Assembly (NCBI GenBank): GCA_018645725.1
Contig: JABGWD010000055.1
Span: forward strand, 1-41,949
Length of the DNA: 41,949 nucleotides
Source: Opitutia bacterium
GTDB lineage: Bacteria > Verrucomicrobiota > Verrucomicrobiia > Opitutales > Seribacteraceae
Reading direction: 5' to 3'
In this document: piece after piece, positions 33,170 through 40,749 of the stretch
Layout: each line of letters starts with the position of its first letter
How positions within the stretch are numbered: position 1 is the stretch's first letter
The notes under the pieces: generated by a model
The model's input: the letters and a program-made list of their open reading frames with translations, nothing else
What the model was told of the DNA's origin: nothing
Databases searched by the model: none
Program-made: the position numbers and the translations under genes

Positions 33170-34925
33170 GCTTTTTCCCGTTGGTTTTCACGCCTGCAAG
33201 CAGTTTTTGCAAAGAGAGTCTGCTTTCCTGTCCCTGAGCCAAGATAGCCATACTGGCTTGGGTTTTGATTTGGTTTTTTGCCAGCGTTGTACTTTCCTCC
33301 GCAAAATCGGTATCGGCAATTCGACTAAGAGCGTTTTCCTGTGCATTCAAGGTGGACTCGAAGTTGTCCCGTTGCGTTAAAATTCTTTTTGTGTTGGCTA
33401 CCACGCTGGCTCTTTCTTTGGACAGAGACTCAATCAATTCCTCAATTTTTAACAAGGTGTCATTGGCTGACTCAATGGTCTTGAGGTTGTGACTTTCCAA
33501 ATTATCGACCGATATCATTTCAACCGTCTCCAAAAGTTGATCGTTTGGCGCCAGAACGTTGTCTTCTCCTTCCCACAGGACGTTGAACCCGCTGGTTGGG
33601 TTTTTCACAGGGTCGGTGAGCTCGTAGCCCGGTCCGGTGTTGGGAACGGCATCCGCTACCGATATGACGGCTCCTGCTCCATTTTCCGCGTCGAATCCGC
33701 CAATGGCTCCGGTATCTGCGTTGTAGACGTGAATCTTGCCGCCTAATTCGGTTGCGGCATTTGCCTTGTAATCGGAGATGAATTCGTCATTCGCCGTGGA
33801 GATGTCGGTGTATTCGGCTGGAATGAAGTGTACAAGGGCCGCCCCGATGCTGCTTTGCTCTGCGGTTTTTCCGGCGACTGCTTGATCGGACATCCAACGG
33901 AGCATGGTCTTTACCCCCTCGGTGGCCCCTGCAGTCTTCAATTCTTCATGTAAGTAACGAACGGAAAGGTAGTTGGAGGCTCTGCCCATGATCCCCCCGC
34001 TTTGATCATCCCCCGAGCCCATTGCATTGACCAAATCAGTGAGATTGGAAGCCCCGCTGAATTGAATCAAATAATCGCCGCCGTGAACGAATTCTTCCAA
34101 GCCATCCTTGAACCAAAAGCCTCCCCCTTCCGTGGAGACTCCCTTGTTTTGGTTCCCATTTGCCAGGGCGTCGTAATAAAGGTTGTCACGGAGAATCAAC
34201 CGCGTCATGGCCTGCACGTTGTATCGTTCGGCCCAGTCGGAAGGGGAGGAAACCGGGAAACCGGCTTGTCGGTAGGTATCCAGGAAGAACTTGAGCTTTG
34301 CATTGTTGCCATCGTAAGATTCGGAAATGAGTACCGGATAGGCTTCCTCCTCAGATACCTCGATGACCAAATTGATTTGTCCCGTACCTTGCAAACCGAG
34401 TCGATCGTTTACGGTTTGCTCGGCTCCCTTGAGCCATTGTGATCGGAGAATATTAATGAAATTGGCTTTTTCAGCGCTATATTGCGGATCGTTGATGGTG
34501 AGGTAGATGGGATCACCTTGAAAAAGATTTATGTCATTCAGTTTCAATTCCTTGATGGAATTGAGTTCATTGGTCAGTTCGACGAATTCATGGTTGTAGG
34601 CGATTCGATCAGCGTCCGTCTTCGTGACGTCGAGGGCAAGTTGGGAAAGAGTATTCATCCTTTGCAGAATGTCCGACGCCTGACCGAGAGCGCCCTTTTG
34701 CATTTGGGTATAGGAAATCAGATTCTGCAGGTTGCGAACGGCCAGGGAAGCGAGTTTTTGTTCGTTTTCGATGCGAATAGCTTGCTCAAAGCCACCTGCA
34801 TCTGCGTTGGCGTTGAGATGCTTTTTCCCTGAGGCTAGTTTGGCAACCGATTTTTCCACTGCCCCCGCTGCGTTGATGCCGTTGAAAGCGAGAGAGAGGG
34901 AGGCGTTATGCAGTTGGATCGTCAT
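33144..34925 (-). CDS. Flagellin with a flagellinolysin-type central domain whose zinc motif is lost
   Basis: The ends are true flagellin: residues 1-135 (LASGKKHLNANADAGGF, NLISYTQMQKGALGQASDIL) and about 480-593 (SRIADTDFAEESTTLAKNQI, ASMAILAQ), with a short K/P-rich tail after the usual end. The surface-exposed middle (about 175-450) resembles the gluzincin-type insert of flagellinolysins: WFKDGLEEFVHGGD (271-284), YLSVRYL...GVKTML, and NADTGAIGGFDAENG (402-416) with a VPN.. and PTSGF tail. Where active members have HExxH, this one reads Q238-A-M-T-R242, so all three key residues are replaced, while the third-ligand candidate E278 remains. No other flagellar gene lies in the window. A five-base-pair hairpin abuts the ATG, with no Shine-Dalgarno sequence. 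Confidence 0.9.
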   Translation of the reverse strand: MTIQLHNASLSLAFNGINAAGAVEKSVAKLASGKKHLNANADAGGFEQAIRIENEQKLASLAVRNLQNLISYTQMQKGALGQASDILQRMNTLSQLALDVTKTDADRIAYNHEFVELTNELNSIKELKLNDINLFQGDPIYLTINDPQYSAEKANFINILRSQWLKGAEQTVNDRLGLQGTGQINLVIEVSEEEAYPVLISESYDGNNAKLKFFLDTYRQAGFPVSSPSDWAERYNVQAMTRLILRDNLYYDALANGNQNKGVSTEGGGFWFKDGLEEFVHGGDYLIQFSGASNLTDLVNAMGSGDDQSGGIMGRASNYLSVRYLHEELKTAGATEGVKTMLRWMSDQAVAGKTAEQSSIGAALVHFIPAEYTDISTANDEFISDYKANAATELGGKIHVYNADTGAIGGFDAENGAGAVISVADAVPNTGPGYELTDPVKNPTSGFNVLWEGEDNVLAPNDQLLETVEMISVDNLESHNLKTIESANDTLLKIEELIESLSKERASVVANTKRILTQRDNFESTLNAQENALSRIADTDFAEESTTLAKNQIKTQASMAILAQGQESRLSLQKLLAGVKTNGKKPSAPPQAF

Positions 34926-35002
34926 GAAACGGTCGTTTCCCGAACATCGGGAGACGGCGGGTTGACGAGAATATGCAAGATAAAGCCTTTCCCGGAGGAA
35001 AG
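34926..35002 (-). promoter_or_regulatory. Flagellin 5' leader with three small hairpins, one touching the start codon
   Basis: Read towards the flagellin, the leader can form CTTTCC/GGAAAG (35002-34987, four-base loop), CCCGA/TCGGG (34951-34939, three-base loop) and GAAAC/GTTTC (34939-34926, four-base loop) directly before ATG at 34925. The last two share one base. No ribosome-binding sequence or convincing sigma-28 promoter is visible between here and tRNA-Lys. Confidence 0.35.
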
Positions 35003-35173
35003 ACTTGAGAACCCAATGAACTGTGGGGCAACGGACGGCATAATTGTATTGCTAGCGCCCTCACGGAATCAGGGACGCAAGGGTTGGCCAATTGTTCTTA
35101 TGCTTGAATAGTCGGACGACGAGCACCGTATTTTAGCAGAAAGTCTCTTGTTTTGCCTGATTTGGTTTCAAGA

Positions 35174-35249
35174 TGGTAGGCCGGCCGGGACTCGAACCCG
35201 GAACCAATGGCTTAAAAGGCCACTGCTCTACCGATTGAGCTACCGACCC
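35174..35249 (-). tRNA. tRNA-Lys (anticodon UUU)
   Basis: On the minus strand the acceptor stem GGGTCGG pairs with CCGGCCT (G-T at the end and one internal T-G). The D arm is GCTC...GAGC. The anticodon stem GTGGC/GCCAT encloses loop CTTTTAA with anticodon TTT. The T arm is CCGGG-TTCGAGT-CCCGG. Discriminator A is followed by an encoded CCA (35176-35174). It lies on the same strand as, and 248 bases upstream of, the flagellin. Confidence 0.96.
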
Positions 35250-35419
35250 GAAACACAAGCGATTATCAGTATAGAAGAGCACCCGGTTCGTCAACGATCA
35301 ACGAGTCAAAACCATTCCTTTCAAATGGATGGAAAGAACACTCTTTCGGAGACTCCGTCCGGAGTCGATCCACAGTCCGTGCTTCACGCGAAAAATACAG
35401 GGGTTGGGTTCGAGAAGCG

Positions 35420-35887
35420 TTATCCGGAAAAATCGAAGATCCGAATCAATGCTCTTTTGACAAAGTCCCGGGAGTCCGGCCATTGCGATAGGCGAGGGCC
35501 GGCGACATTCAGCTTGCAGGATTCCCGTGTTGCCCAAAAGGAATGGAAGTCGCGCAGGTCGCCCTCTTCAAAACCCGGAGATATGGTAGAAATGAACTTT
35601 CCCTCCTCCTCGGCATATTTTGCCGTCAGGGCCGTGCCTCCGGTCAAGGGTAGTGGGGAAAGGATCAGGGTGCCGTCCGAATGAATGATATTGAGGCGAG
35701 TGCGAATCGGGTACTTGGACGATTTCGTTTCCATGAGGTTGTATCTTCTCGGGATCACGCCGTCTTCCGCAATGCGTCCTTTCGGGCAATATCCGCCATG
35801 GGGACAACCGTGCTCGATCGCCCAGTCCAGCGCGATTCTGTCTACCCCGGTCTGCCCTCCGGAAACAATGGTCGGCTTGGGCCTCAT
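35420..35887 (-). CDS. Circularly permuted YpsA-type SLOG protein (putative molybdenum carrier family)
   Basis: A 155-residue Rossmann-like protein from ATG at 35887. Its N-terminal SGGQTGVDRIALDWAIEHG (8-26) and the following CPHGGYCPKGRIAEDGVIP are the signature of the family annotated as putative molybdenum carrier or cpYpsA (SLOG superfamily), whose members are predicted to bind nucleotides or nucleotide-derived ligands. The middle LNIIHSDGTLIL and LTGGTALTAKYAEE segments also fit. Longer frames upstream overlap the neighbouring gene and were not used. The ATG shares one base with the stop of the upstream membrane-protein gene (TGATG), so the two are coupled. The biological role is unknown. 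Confidence 0.85.
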   Translation of the reverse strand: MRPKPTIVSGGQTGVDRIALDWAIEHGCPHGGYCPKGRIAEDGVIPRRYNLMETKSSKYPIRTRLNIIHSDGTLILSPLPLTGGTALTAKYAEEEGKFISTISPGFEEGDLRDFHSFWATRESCKLNVAGPRLSQWPDSRDFVKRALIRIFDFSG

Positions 35888-36144
35888 CACCACCAACCGA
35901 GCCGGTTGGCGAGAAACCCATAAACAAGAACGAGCACGCCGATGGTGCCTAGCGTGTAGAGGATGAGCAAGGGGGTGAGCATGGGCCATTTTTCACGGTG
36001 GTCCAAATCTTCGCAATCGCGATCTGGTTCCGCATTCCGCCGATGATTGTAGTATGTCAAGGCCCGCGTTTCATTTCCTTCGGCTTTTTTCAGGCATTCG
36101 TCATAGAGTTCTTGATCGTCTTGTTTGTGAGCGGGCTCGTTCAT
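35887..36144 (-). CDS. Small single-span membrane protein, unknown function
   Basis: An 85-residue protein from ATG at 36144 (a GTG at 36198 would add 18 residues with no better ribosome site). Residues 1-58 are polar, charged and probably cytoplasmic, with a helical ECLKKAEGNETRALTYYNHR stretch. Residues 59-84 form one hydrophobic helix (TPLLILYTLGTIGVLVLVYG), and the chain ends GWW. I do not recognise a family. The stop and the SLOG-protein start share a base (TGATG), so the two products are likely made in proportion and may interact, perhaps tethering the SLOG protein to the membrane (inference). It is divergent from the short gene at 36206. Confidence 0.65.
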   Translation of the reverse strand: MNEPAHKQDDQELYDECLKKAEGNETRALTYYNHRRNAEPDRDCEDLDHREKWPMLTPLLILYTLGTIGVLVLVYGFLANRLGWW

Positions 36145-36205
36145 TCTGCAGAATTTGTTTTCTGTTGCTTCCTTATCGGTATTGAGTCGTAATTGCACGG
36201 CTCAA

Positions 36206-36628
36206 ATGAATCGTGCGGTCGAAATAATCAAAATCTTGCGCAAAGGCATGGAATCCATGCTCGGCGACGGCGAATCCGTGCGGGTCAATTACACGAGAAT
36301 ATTCAATTTCAACGAAAAGAGGGTGTCCCTTCGAATGGAAGCATCCGAAGGGGACGGTTTGTTTGTTCCGATGGGTCGGGTCGATGTCTTTGAGATTCCG
36401 ACCAACAACGGCAGAGTTACTTGCAGTTGTTTGCTGACTGAACTTGAGAGCGGTCGAAGCGAGCGCGTGATTTTGCGCCTCAAGAATTCCGGTGACCGGG
36501 ACAAAGAGTGCGAGAAAGTGTTCGGTTTCTTTCGCAAGATGCTGGCGATTCCGGAGGTCAAACCTCTGGACGGTGGTTTTTCCTCTTCTTCAAGAGGAGC
36601 GCATCAACGGGACAACCCTAGCGGGTGA
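36206..36628 (+). CDS. Hypothetical cytosolic protein
   Basis: A 140-residue frame from ATG at 36206; an upstream in-frame start at 36155 would overlap the divergent gene. It starts MNRAVEIIKILRKGMESML, a helix, followed by an alternating hydrophobic pattern (YTRIFNFNEKRVSLRMEASE, then VDVFEIPTNNGRVTCSCLL) that suggests a small beta domain. The C-terminal 25 residues are low-complexity S/G/R-rich. It has two adjacent cysteines (C-S-C). There is no recognised family. Its last 11 bases overlap the convergent M16 peptidase gene. Regular amphipathic patterning and codon use make it more likely real than not. Confidence 0.55.
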   Translation: MNRAVEIIKILRKGMESMLGDGESVRVNYTRIFNFNEKRVSLRMEASEGDGLFVPMGRVDVFEIPTNNGRVTCSCLLTELESGRSERVILRLKNSGDRDKECEKVFGFFRKMLAIPEVKPLDGGFSSSSRGAHQRDNPSG

Positions 36629-39566
36629 AGAGTTCTTCGGCGCCTACTTTCGTCACGGGACCGAATTCGGAAAGTTTTTCCAAGTCGATCTTGGCCGAAT
36701 CACCCACGATGGAAAGAAGTTTCGCCTTGGTTTGGATTTCCCTTTCGTAAAATTCCTTGAGCAAGCTGATTTCCGCGTCGCGAAGTGTCTCATATCGATT
36801 CTTGCGGGGATCCCCGCTCAGGCCCAAGGCGTTCACATCGTAGACAAAGGAAGGAGTCGAGCGATAGCCGATCGGATTCGTCCGGTAGGTACTCAGGATA
36901 GACGAATGAGCGGATTGCCAACGGGTTTCGTTGACAGGCATCTTTTCAAGCAGTTCCATGAAAGCCTCCACCGCGTCAACGGTCTTGTCGGCTTGGCATC
37001 CGATGGCTCCGACCAATATGTTTTCCTCGTTTGGCCGCGCTGGGTTGAAATAGTGCGCCCAGGCAGAGTAGGCGAGGGCGCGGGCTTCTCGTAGTTCCTG
37101 AAAGACAAGCCCGGCCATTCCCCCGCCGAAGTACTCGTTGAAAAGTTGCCCGGCAGGGGCCTTTTTCTCGTCGTAGAGCCCTGTGGTGAACTCGATCCTG
37201 ACTTGGGCTTGAGCCATTTCCTTCTGAAGGAAAAACACTTGAGACTTCTCGGGATCCAAGGAACGGTTGGGTTGGATTTGAGAAACCTTGCGGCTTGGCT
37301 TGCCCGCAAGGAAGCCAGCCCTGAGGATCGAAAGTACGTCTTCAGCCGACCTGGGTCCATAGTACAGAATGGTTCTTTCGGTTTGGAGCAACCCGGCTAG
37401 GTTTTCCGCCAGTCCCTCGACCGTGGTCGCATTGACCTCCGCATCGGAGGGTCTTTGGAGGTAACGGGATTTCTCTCCATACCTGTGAAAGTGAGCCAAC
37501 GCATTGCTGAGAGCTCGTGGATCCTTTCCTTCGTCATCACGTTCGGACAGAATGATTTTCTTGGATTCCTCCCATTTTTCGGATGTGATCGTGGGTGATT
37601 GCAAGAGTTGGCGGGCAAGCTCGAGAGAGGGTTCCATGTTCTCGTCCAGGCCGCTCAAGGCAAAGGAGGAAAGCAAGTCCCGTATGCCGAAACTGAAGTC
37701 GGTTCCCAGCTTGTACCATTCGATCTTGAGATTTTCCGCAGTGGTTTCTCCTGCTCCCGAGCGGTCAATCATTCTTTTTACGTAAGGGAGCAGAGGTTGG
37801 TGCCGGTAGCCTTCTTCCATCCGGACTTCAAGGGTGAAGAGATCGTTGAGTGGGTTGCCGGCATGGATGAACCTGATTCCATCGGAGACTTCCAGTACGG
37901 TGTAGTCCCTGCCATCCTCTACGAACTTTGGCTCGAAAGGCTCGTAGGGAAGAGCATCCACCTGACGCATGAATTCGGATTCTTTGTCCGGATCGATTTT
38001 CAAGGCGTCGATGGACGGTTTTTCAATGCTGGGCAGTTCGTGCTGAGCATCGATGCGGAATCCAACGACGTAATTGGCGTCAAAGTACTTTTGGGCAACG
38101 CGAACCACGTCTTCCTTGGAAAGTTTTTCGAGTTCCCCGATGGCTTGCTCCGTTATTTCCCATTCGACGAAGGAAAGGAAAGTGTCCCGCATCATTTCAA
38201 CCCGCTTGGCATTGCTCTCGCGGTCTTCCTTCTCCTTTTTCTTGAAGTCGTTGATCACGGCGGGAAGAATCCAGTCTTCGAACTGACCTTTCTTGAGCTT
38301 GTCGATTTCGGCAAGAATGAGCTTTTCGGCTTCTTCGAGGGTTTGTCCGTCTTTGGGGATTCCGTAAAAAAATTGGACTCCGTGGTCGTTGTAGTTTTGT
38401 GGAAAGCAGCCTGCGGCACGGACTTTTTGCTTTTCCACCAGGTTCAGGTTGATCAACCCGGCTACGGAGTTGTCCAGGATCATATCCATGAGACGGAGGG
38501 CATGGTAGTCTTCGTGGTGTCGGGGGGCCGTGCGGAAGGCGAGGAGCAACTGCTCTTCCCCAAGGTACTGGACCTGTACGAATTCCCGGCCTTGGATGCC
38601 TGTTTCCGACCATTTGGGTTCCGGTCGGAGAGGCCCTTGGTTTTTCCAAGAGGAGAAATGCTTTTCGATCACGGCAAACGCCTTGTCCGGATCAATGTCC
38701 CCTGAAATGCAGATAGCCATGTTTTCAGGCACGTAATGCCGGGAATAGAATTCCTCGATGGCCTTGATCGATGGATTCTTGAGGTGCTCGATCGAGCCCA
38801 ATGTCGGCTGTTGACCATAGGGATGAACCTTGAAGAGCAGGTTGTTGACCTCCCGCTGGAGCAAGCGGTCTTTGTTGTCGATCGAACGGTTCTTTTCCTC
38901 GTATACCGTTTCGAGTTCGGTATGAAAGAGACGGAAAACGGGGTTGGCGAAGCGTTCGCTTTCGATTTGCGCCCAATGTTGCAGTCGATTGCTCGGCAAG
39001 TCGACCTTGTAGACCGTTTCCTCGTGCCAAGTGTGGGCGTTGATTCCTTTTCCGCCCATATCGCTGTAAGCCCTGTCCATTTCGTTCGGAATCGCAAGGG
39101 TGGCAGCTTCGGTCGACACTGCGTTTATCCTTTCGTAGATCTTCTTCCGCTTGGTCTCGTTGCTCTCTTTCGATCGTTGCTCGTAGAGTTTGGTAATTTC
39201 GTCGAGCAAGGTCTTTTCCTTTTCGTAGTTTACCGTTCCGAACGATGAAGTTCCTTTAAAAAGAAGGTGTTCGAGATAATGCGCCAAGCCAGTGTTGGTG
39301 GCGGGATCATGCTTGCTTCCGGCACGCGTGATGATTTCGGCATAAAACCTTGGCTCTTCGTGATTGGGGCTAAGGTATACGGTGAGGCCGTTATCGAGGG
39401 TGCGCTTGATGACTTGCATGGAAGAATGGTTGTTGTCGCTTGAATTTGCGTCGTTCAATGGGAAAGGGATCGTGTCATGAATTGATTCCACGCCACACGA
39501 AAGAAAGAGGAAAGTGGCACTGGCGATTGTAAGCGATAAGATGCCTTTGCGAGGGAATGTTTTCAT
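36618..39566 (-). CDS. M16-family zinc peptidase lipoprotein (pitrilysin-like, fused two-half form)
   Basis: The 982-residue chain begins with a lipoprotein signal (LFLSC, C24), so it is probably anchored in the periplasm or outer membrane. The N-terminal catalytic half has the inverted zinc motif HYLEH (H96, E99, H100) within GLAHYLEHLLFKGTSSFG, and the third-ligand region HTELETVYEEKNRS about 100 residues later. Residues about 540-980 form the second, inactive M16 half (LREARALAYSAWAHYFNP and a GGGMAGLVFQELRE segment). M16 enzymes degrade peptides enclosed between their halves. It stands alone; it is divergent from the ArsC-like gene (66 bases) and convergent with the short hypothetical by an 11-base overlap. 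Confidence 0.94.
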   Translation of the reverse strand: MKTFPRKGILSLTIASATFLFLSCGVESIHDTIPFPLNDANSSDNNHSSMQVIKRTLDNGLTVYLSPNHEEPRFYAEIITRAGSKHDPATNTGLAHYLEHLLFKGTSSFGTVNYEKEKTLLDEITKLYEQRSKESNETKRKKIYERINAVSTEAATLAIPNEMDRAYSDMGGKGINAHTWHEETVYKVDLPSNRLQHWAQIESERFANPVFRLFHTELETVYEEKNRSIDNKDRLLQREVNNLLFKVHPYGQQPTLGSIEHLKNPSIKAIEEFYSRHYVPENMAICISGDIDPDKAFAVIEKHFSSWKNQGPLRPEPKWSETGIQGREFVQVQYLGEEQLLLAFRTAPRHHEDYHALRLMDMILDNSVAGLINLNLVEKQKVRAAGCFPQNYNDHGVQFFYGIPKDGQTLEEAEKLILAEIDKLKKGQFEDWILPAVINDFKKKEKEDRESNAKRVEMMRDTFLSFVEWEITEQAIGELEKLSKEDVVRVAQKYFDANYVVGFRIDAQHELPSIEKPSIDALKIDPDKESEFMRQVDALPYEPFEPKFVEDGRDYTVLEVSDGIRFIHAGNPLNDLFTLEVRMEEGYRHQPLLPYVKRMIDRSGAGETTAENLKIEWYKLGTDFSFGIRDLLSSFALSGLDENMEPSLELARQLLQSPTITSEKWEESKKIILSERDDEGKDPRALSNALAHFHRYGEKSRYLQRPSDAEVNATTVEGLAENLAGLLQTERTILYYGPRSAEDVLSILRAGFLAGKPSRKVSQIQPNRSLDPEKSQVFFLQKEMAQAQVRIEFTTGLYDEKKAPAGQLFNEYFGGGMAGLVFQELREARALAYSAWAHYFNPARPNEENILVGAIGCQADKTVDAVEAFMELLEKMPVNETRWQSAHSSILSTYRTNPIGYRSTPSFVYDVNALGLSGDPRKNRYETLRDAEISLLKEFYEREIQTKAKLLSIVGDSAKIDLEKLSEFGPVTKVGAEELFTR

Positions 39567-39632
39567 GATCGGTTCAGGGTTGAAAGCTAGAAGAAAAATG
39601 TCTTATTGGAATCTTTCTAACAAGACAAACAA

Positions 39633-39998
39633 ATGAAAGCGAAGGTTTATCAATACGAAAAATGCTCAACTTGTCGAAAGGCAATCGCGTGGTTGCGTGA
39701 AAAAGGAATCGAATTCTCCTCTTTCCCGATACGCCAACGGACTCCAACCTTAAAGGAGTTGAAGACTATGGTTAATGCCCATGGTGGTGAGGTTCGCAAA
39801 TTGTTCAACACCTCGAGCAAAGATTATCGGGATCCGGATCTGAAGGAATTGCTGCCCACGCTTTCCGAAAAGCAGGTCCTTGATCTTTTGCGGGAGCGCG
39901 GCAACTTGATCAAGAGGCCTTTTGTCGTGGGCGACGGAATCGCCTTGCAGGGATTCAAACCCGATGCGTGGGAAAAAGCGTTTTCGGATCGACCCTGA
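39633..39998 (+). CDS. ArsC/Spx-family thioredoxin-fold reductase
   Basis: A 121-residue thioredoxin-fold protein of the ArsC/Spx/YffB family. It has C11-S-T-C14 in YEKCSTCRKAIAWL, IRQRTPTLKEL after the first strand pair, LFNTSSKDYRD, and the late IKRPFVVGDGIALQGFKPDAW. The CxxC motif and the RP...GF ending are like the YffB/Spx group and unlike true arsenate reductases, which need a longer arginine-rich context. It therefore may be a glutathione- or thioredoxin-linked redox protein or regulator. No arsenic-resistance genes are nearby. A small AGCAA/TTGCT hairpin followed by TTT (40029-40045) after the gene is a weak terminator candidate. Confidence 0.85.
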   Translation: MKAKVYQYEKCSTCRKAIAWLREKGIEFSSFPIRQRTPTLKELKTMVNAHGGEVRKLFNTSSKDYRDPDLKELLPTLSEKQVLDLLRERGNLIKRPFVVGDGIALQGFKPDAWEKAFSDRP

Positions 39999-40079
39999 AA
40001 CCTTTCTTTTCACTTCGCATTGAAGTTGAGCAAACGATTGCTTTTATGCTAGTAGAAGTCTCCTCTTTTTAATTCATCC

Positions 40080-40463
40080 ATGAACTTTGAAATTCCCAAG
40101 ATTTGGTGCGAACGCGTTAACGCCGGAGATTTGGAGGGTGTTCTCTCGCTCTACGAGGAGACAGCATTGCTTCTCGCGACCTTTGACGCACAACCACTCG
40201 ATCAGCCCGTGCAACGCAGGAAATATTTTGAGAACTTACTAAACCGTCCGGGGGCGGGGGTTGAGGTCGATGAAGCCAGTCTTACTTACAGTCGACACTC
40301 GGAGGATGTCTATCAGGCAACCGGCCTTTACGTTTTTTTTTATGAGGAGGGCGACGTCCTTGTTCGACAATCCGCTCGTTTTACTTTTATCGTTTCGGTT
40401 GATGAGAGGCCCTTGATCCTGCATCATCATTCATCCCTTGTCCCGAATCCCGATTCGGACTAA
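40080..40463 (+). CDS. NTF2-like (SnoaL/DUF4440-type) protein
   Basis: A 127-residue protein with the NTF2-like pattern: N-terminal helix with WCERVNAGDLEGVLSLYEETALLLATF (about 9-35), then YFENLLNRPGAG, then antiparallel strands (ATGLYVFFYEEG, VRQSARFTFIVS) and an ending LILHHHSSLVP. This resembles the family annotated as SnoaL-like or CaMKII-association-domain-like proteins, which range from small enzymes to ligand-binding or assembly domains. No catalytic residue set can be fixed. Three consecutive histidines lie near the C-terminus (metal binding is possible). It precedes the 78-residue gene by 34 bases. Family fold fairly sure, function unknown. Confidence 0.75.
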   Translation: MNFEIPKIWCERVNAGDLEGVLSLYEETALLLATFDAQPLDQPVQRRKYFENLLNRPGAGVEVDEASLTYSRHSEDVYQATGLYVFFYEEGDVLVRQSARFTFIVSVDERPLILHHHSSLVPNPDSD

Positions 40464-40497
40464 TGACTTTACCCTCAACCATACTCGAATAAAGACA

Positions 40498-40734
40498 ATG
40501 TTAAGCCCACAAGAAACCCTGGAAACTTACTACCTGGAAGCCCGTAGGGATTTGCTCGAGATCGCTGCTTTTCTGGATCGCTACGATCGAGCTGCTGAGC
40601 GTGACGGTGGCAAGGCGGAGGACGAATCGAAAAGAGATTCCATGTTGGAGGCCTTGTCTCTCCTAGCCAAATCCGAACATCCAAAGGCAAACCGAGCCGA
40701 GCAACTGCTTGAACTTTTTGCCAAGATTAACTAA
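40498..40734 (+). CDS. 78-residue helical protein upstream of the EboB-like hydrolase
   Basis: The ATG at 40498 gives a compact acidic, helical protein (MLSPQETLETYYLEARRDLL, then EIAAFLDRYDRAAERDGG). An upstream frame start at 40438 overlaps the NTF2-like gene and was not preferred. It has three predicted helices: 5-28, 43-58 and 63-77. I do not recognise a named family. It precedes the TatD-family gene by 15 bases on the same strand, so the two are probably coexpressed and the small protein may be a partner of the hydrolase (inference). Confidence 0.7.
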   Translation: MLSPQETLETYYLEARRDLLEIAAFLDRYDRAAERDGGKAEDESKRDSMLEALSLLAKSEHPKANRAEQLLELFAKIN

Positions 40735-40749
40735 CCCCCTTTCTTTCCC

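Noticed and set aside
33936-33950. HEELK at flagellin residues 326-330 as a zinc-protease HExxH motif.
   Set aside because: The fifth residue is lysine, and the segment lies in the YLSVRYL helix downstream of the expected catalytic position.
35076-35091. Sigma-54-like TTGGCC-AACCC-TTGCG upstream of the flagellin on the minus strand.
   Set aside because: Only nine bases separate the GG and GC dinucleotides, whereas sigma-54 promoters need ten, and the GC element is imperfect.
37599-38705. A 368-codon open frame on the plus strand.
   Set aside because: It lies wholly antisense to the M16 peptidase, has no family motifs, and follows from the codon bias of the real gene.
39633-39998. True arsenate reductase.
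   Set aside because: The CSTC motif and YffB/Spx-like ending fit a general redox protein better, and no ars genes are nearby.
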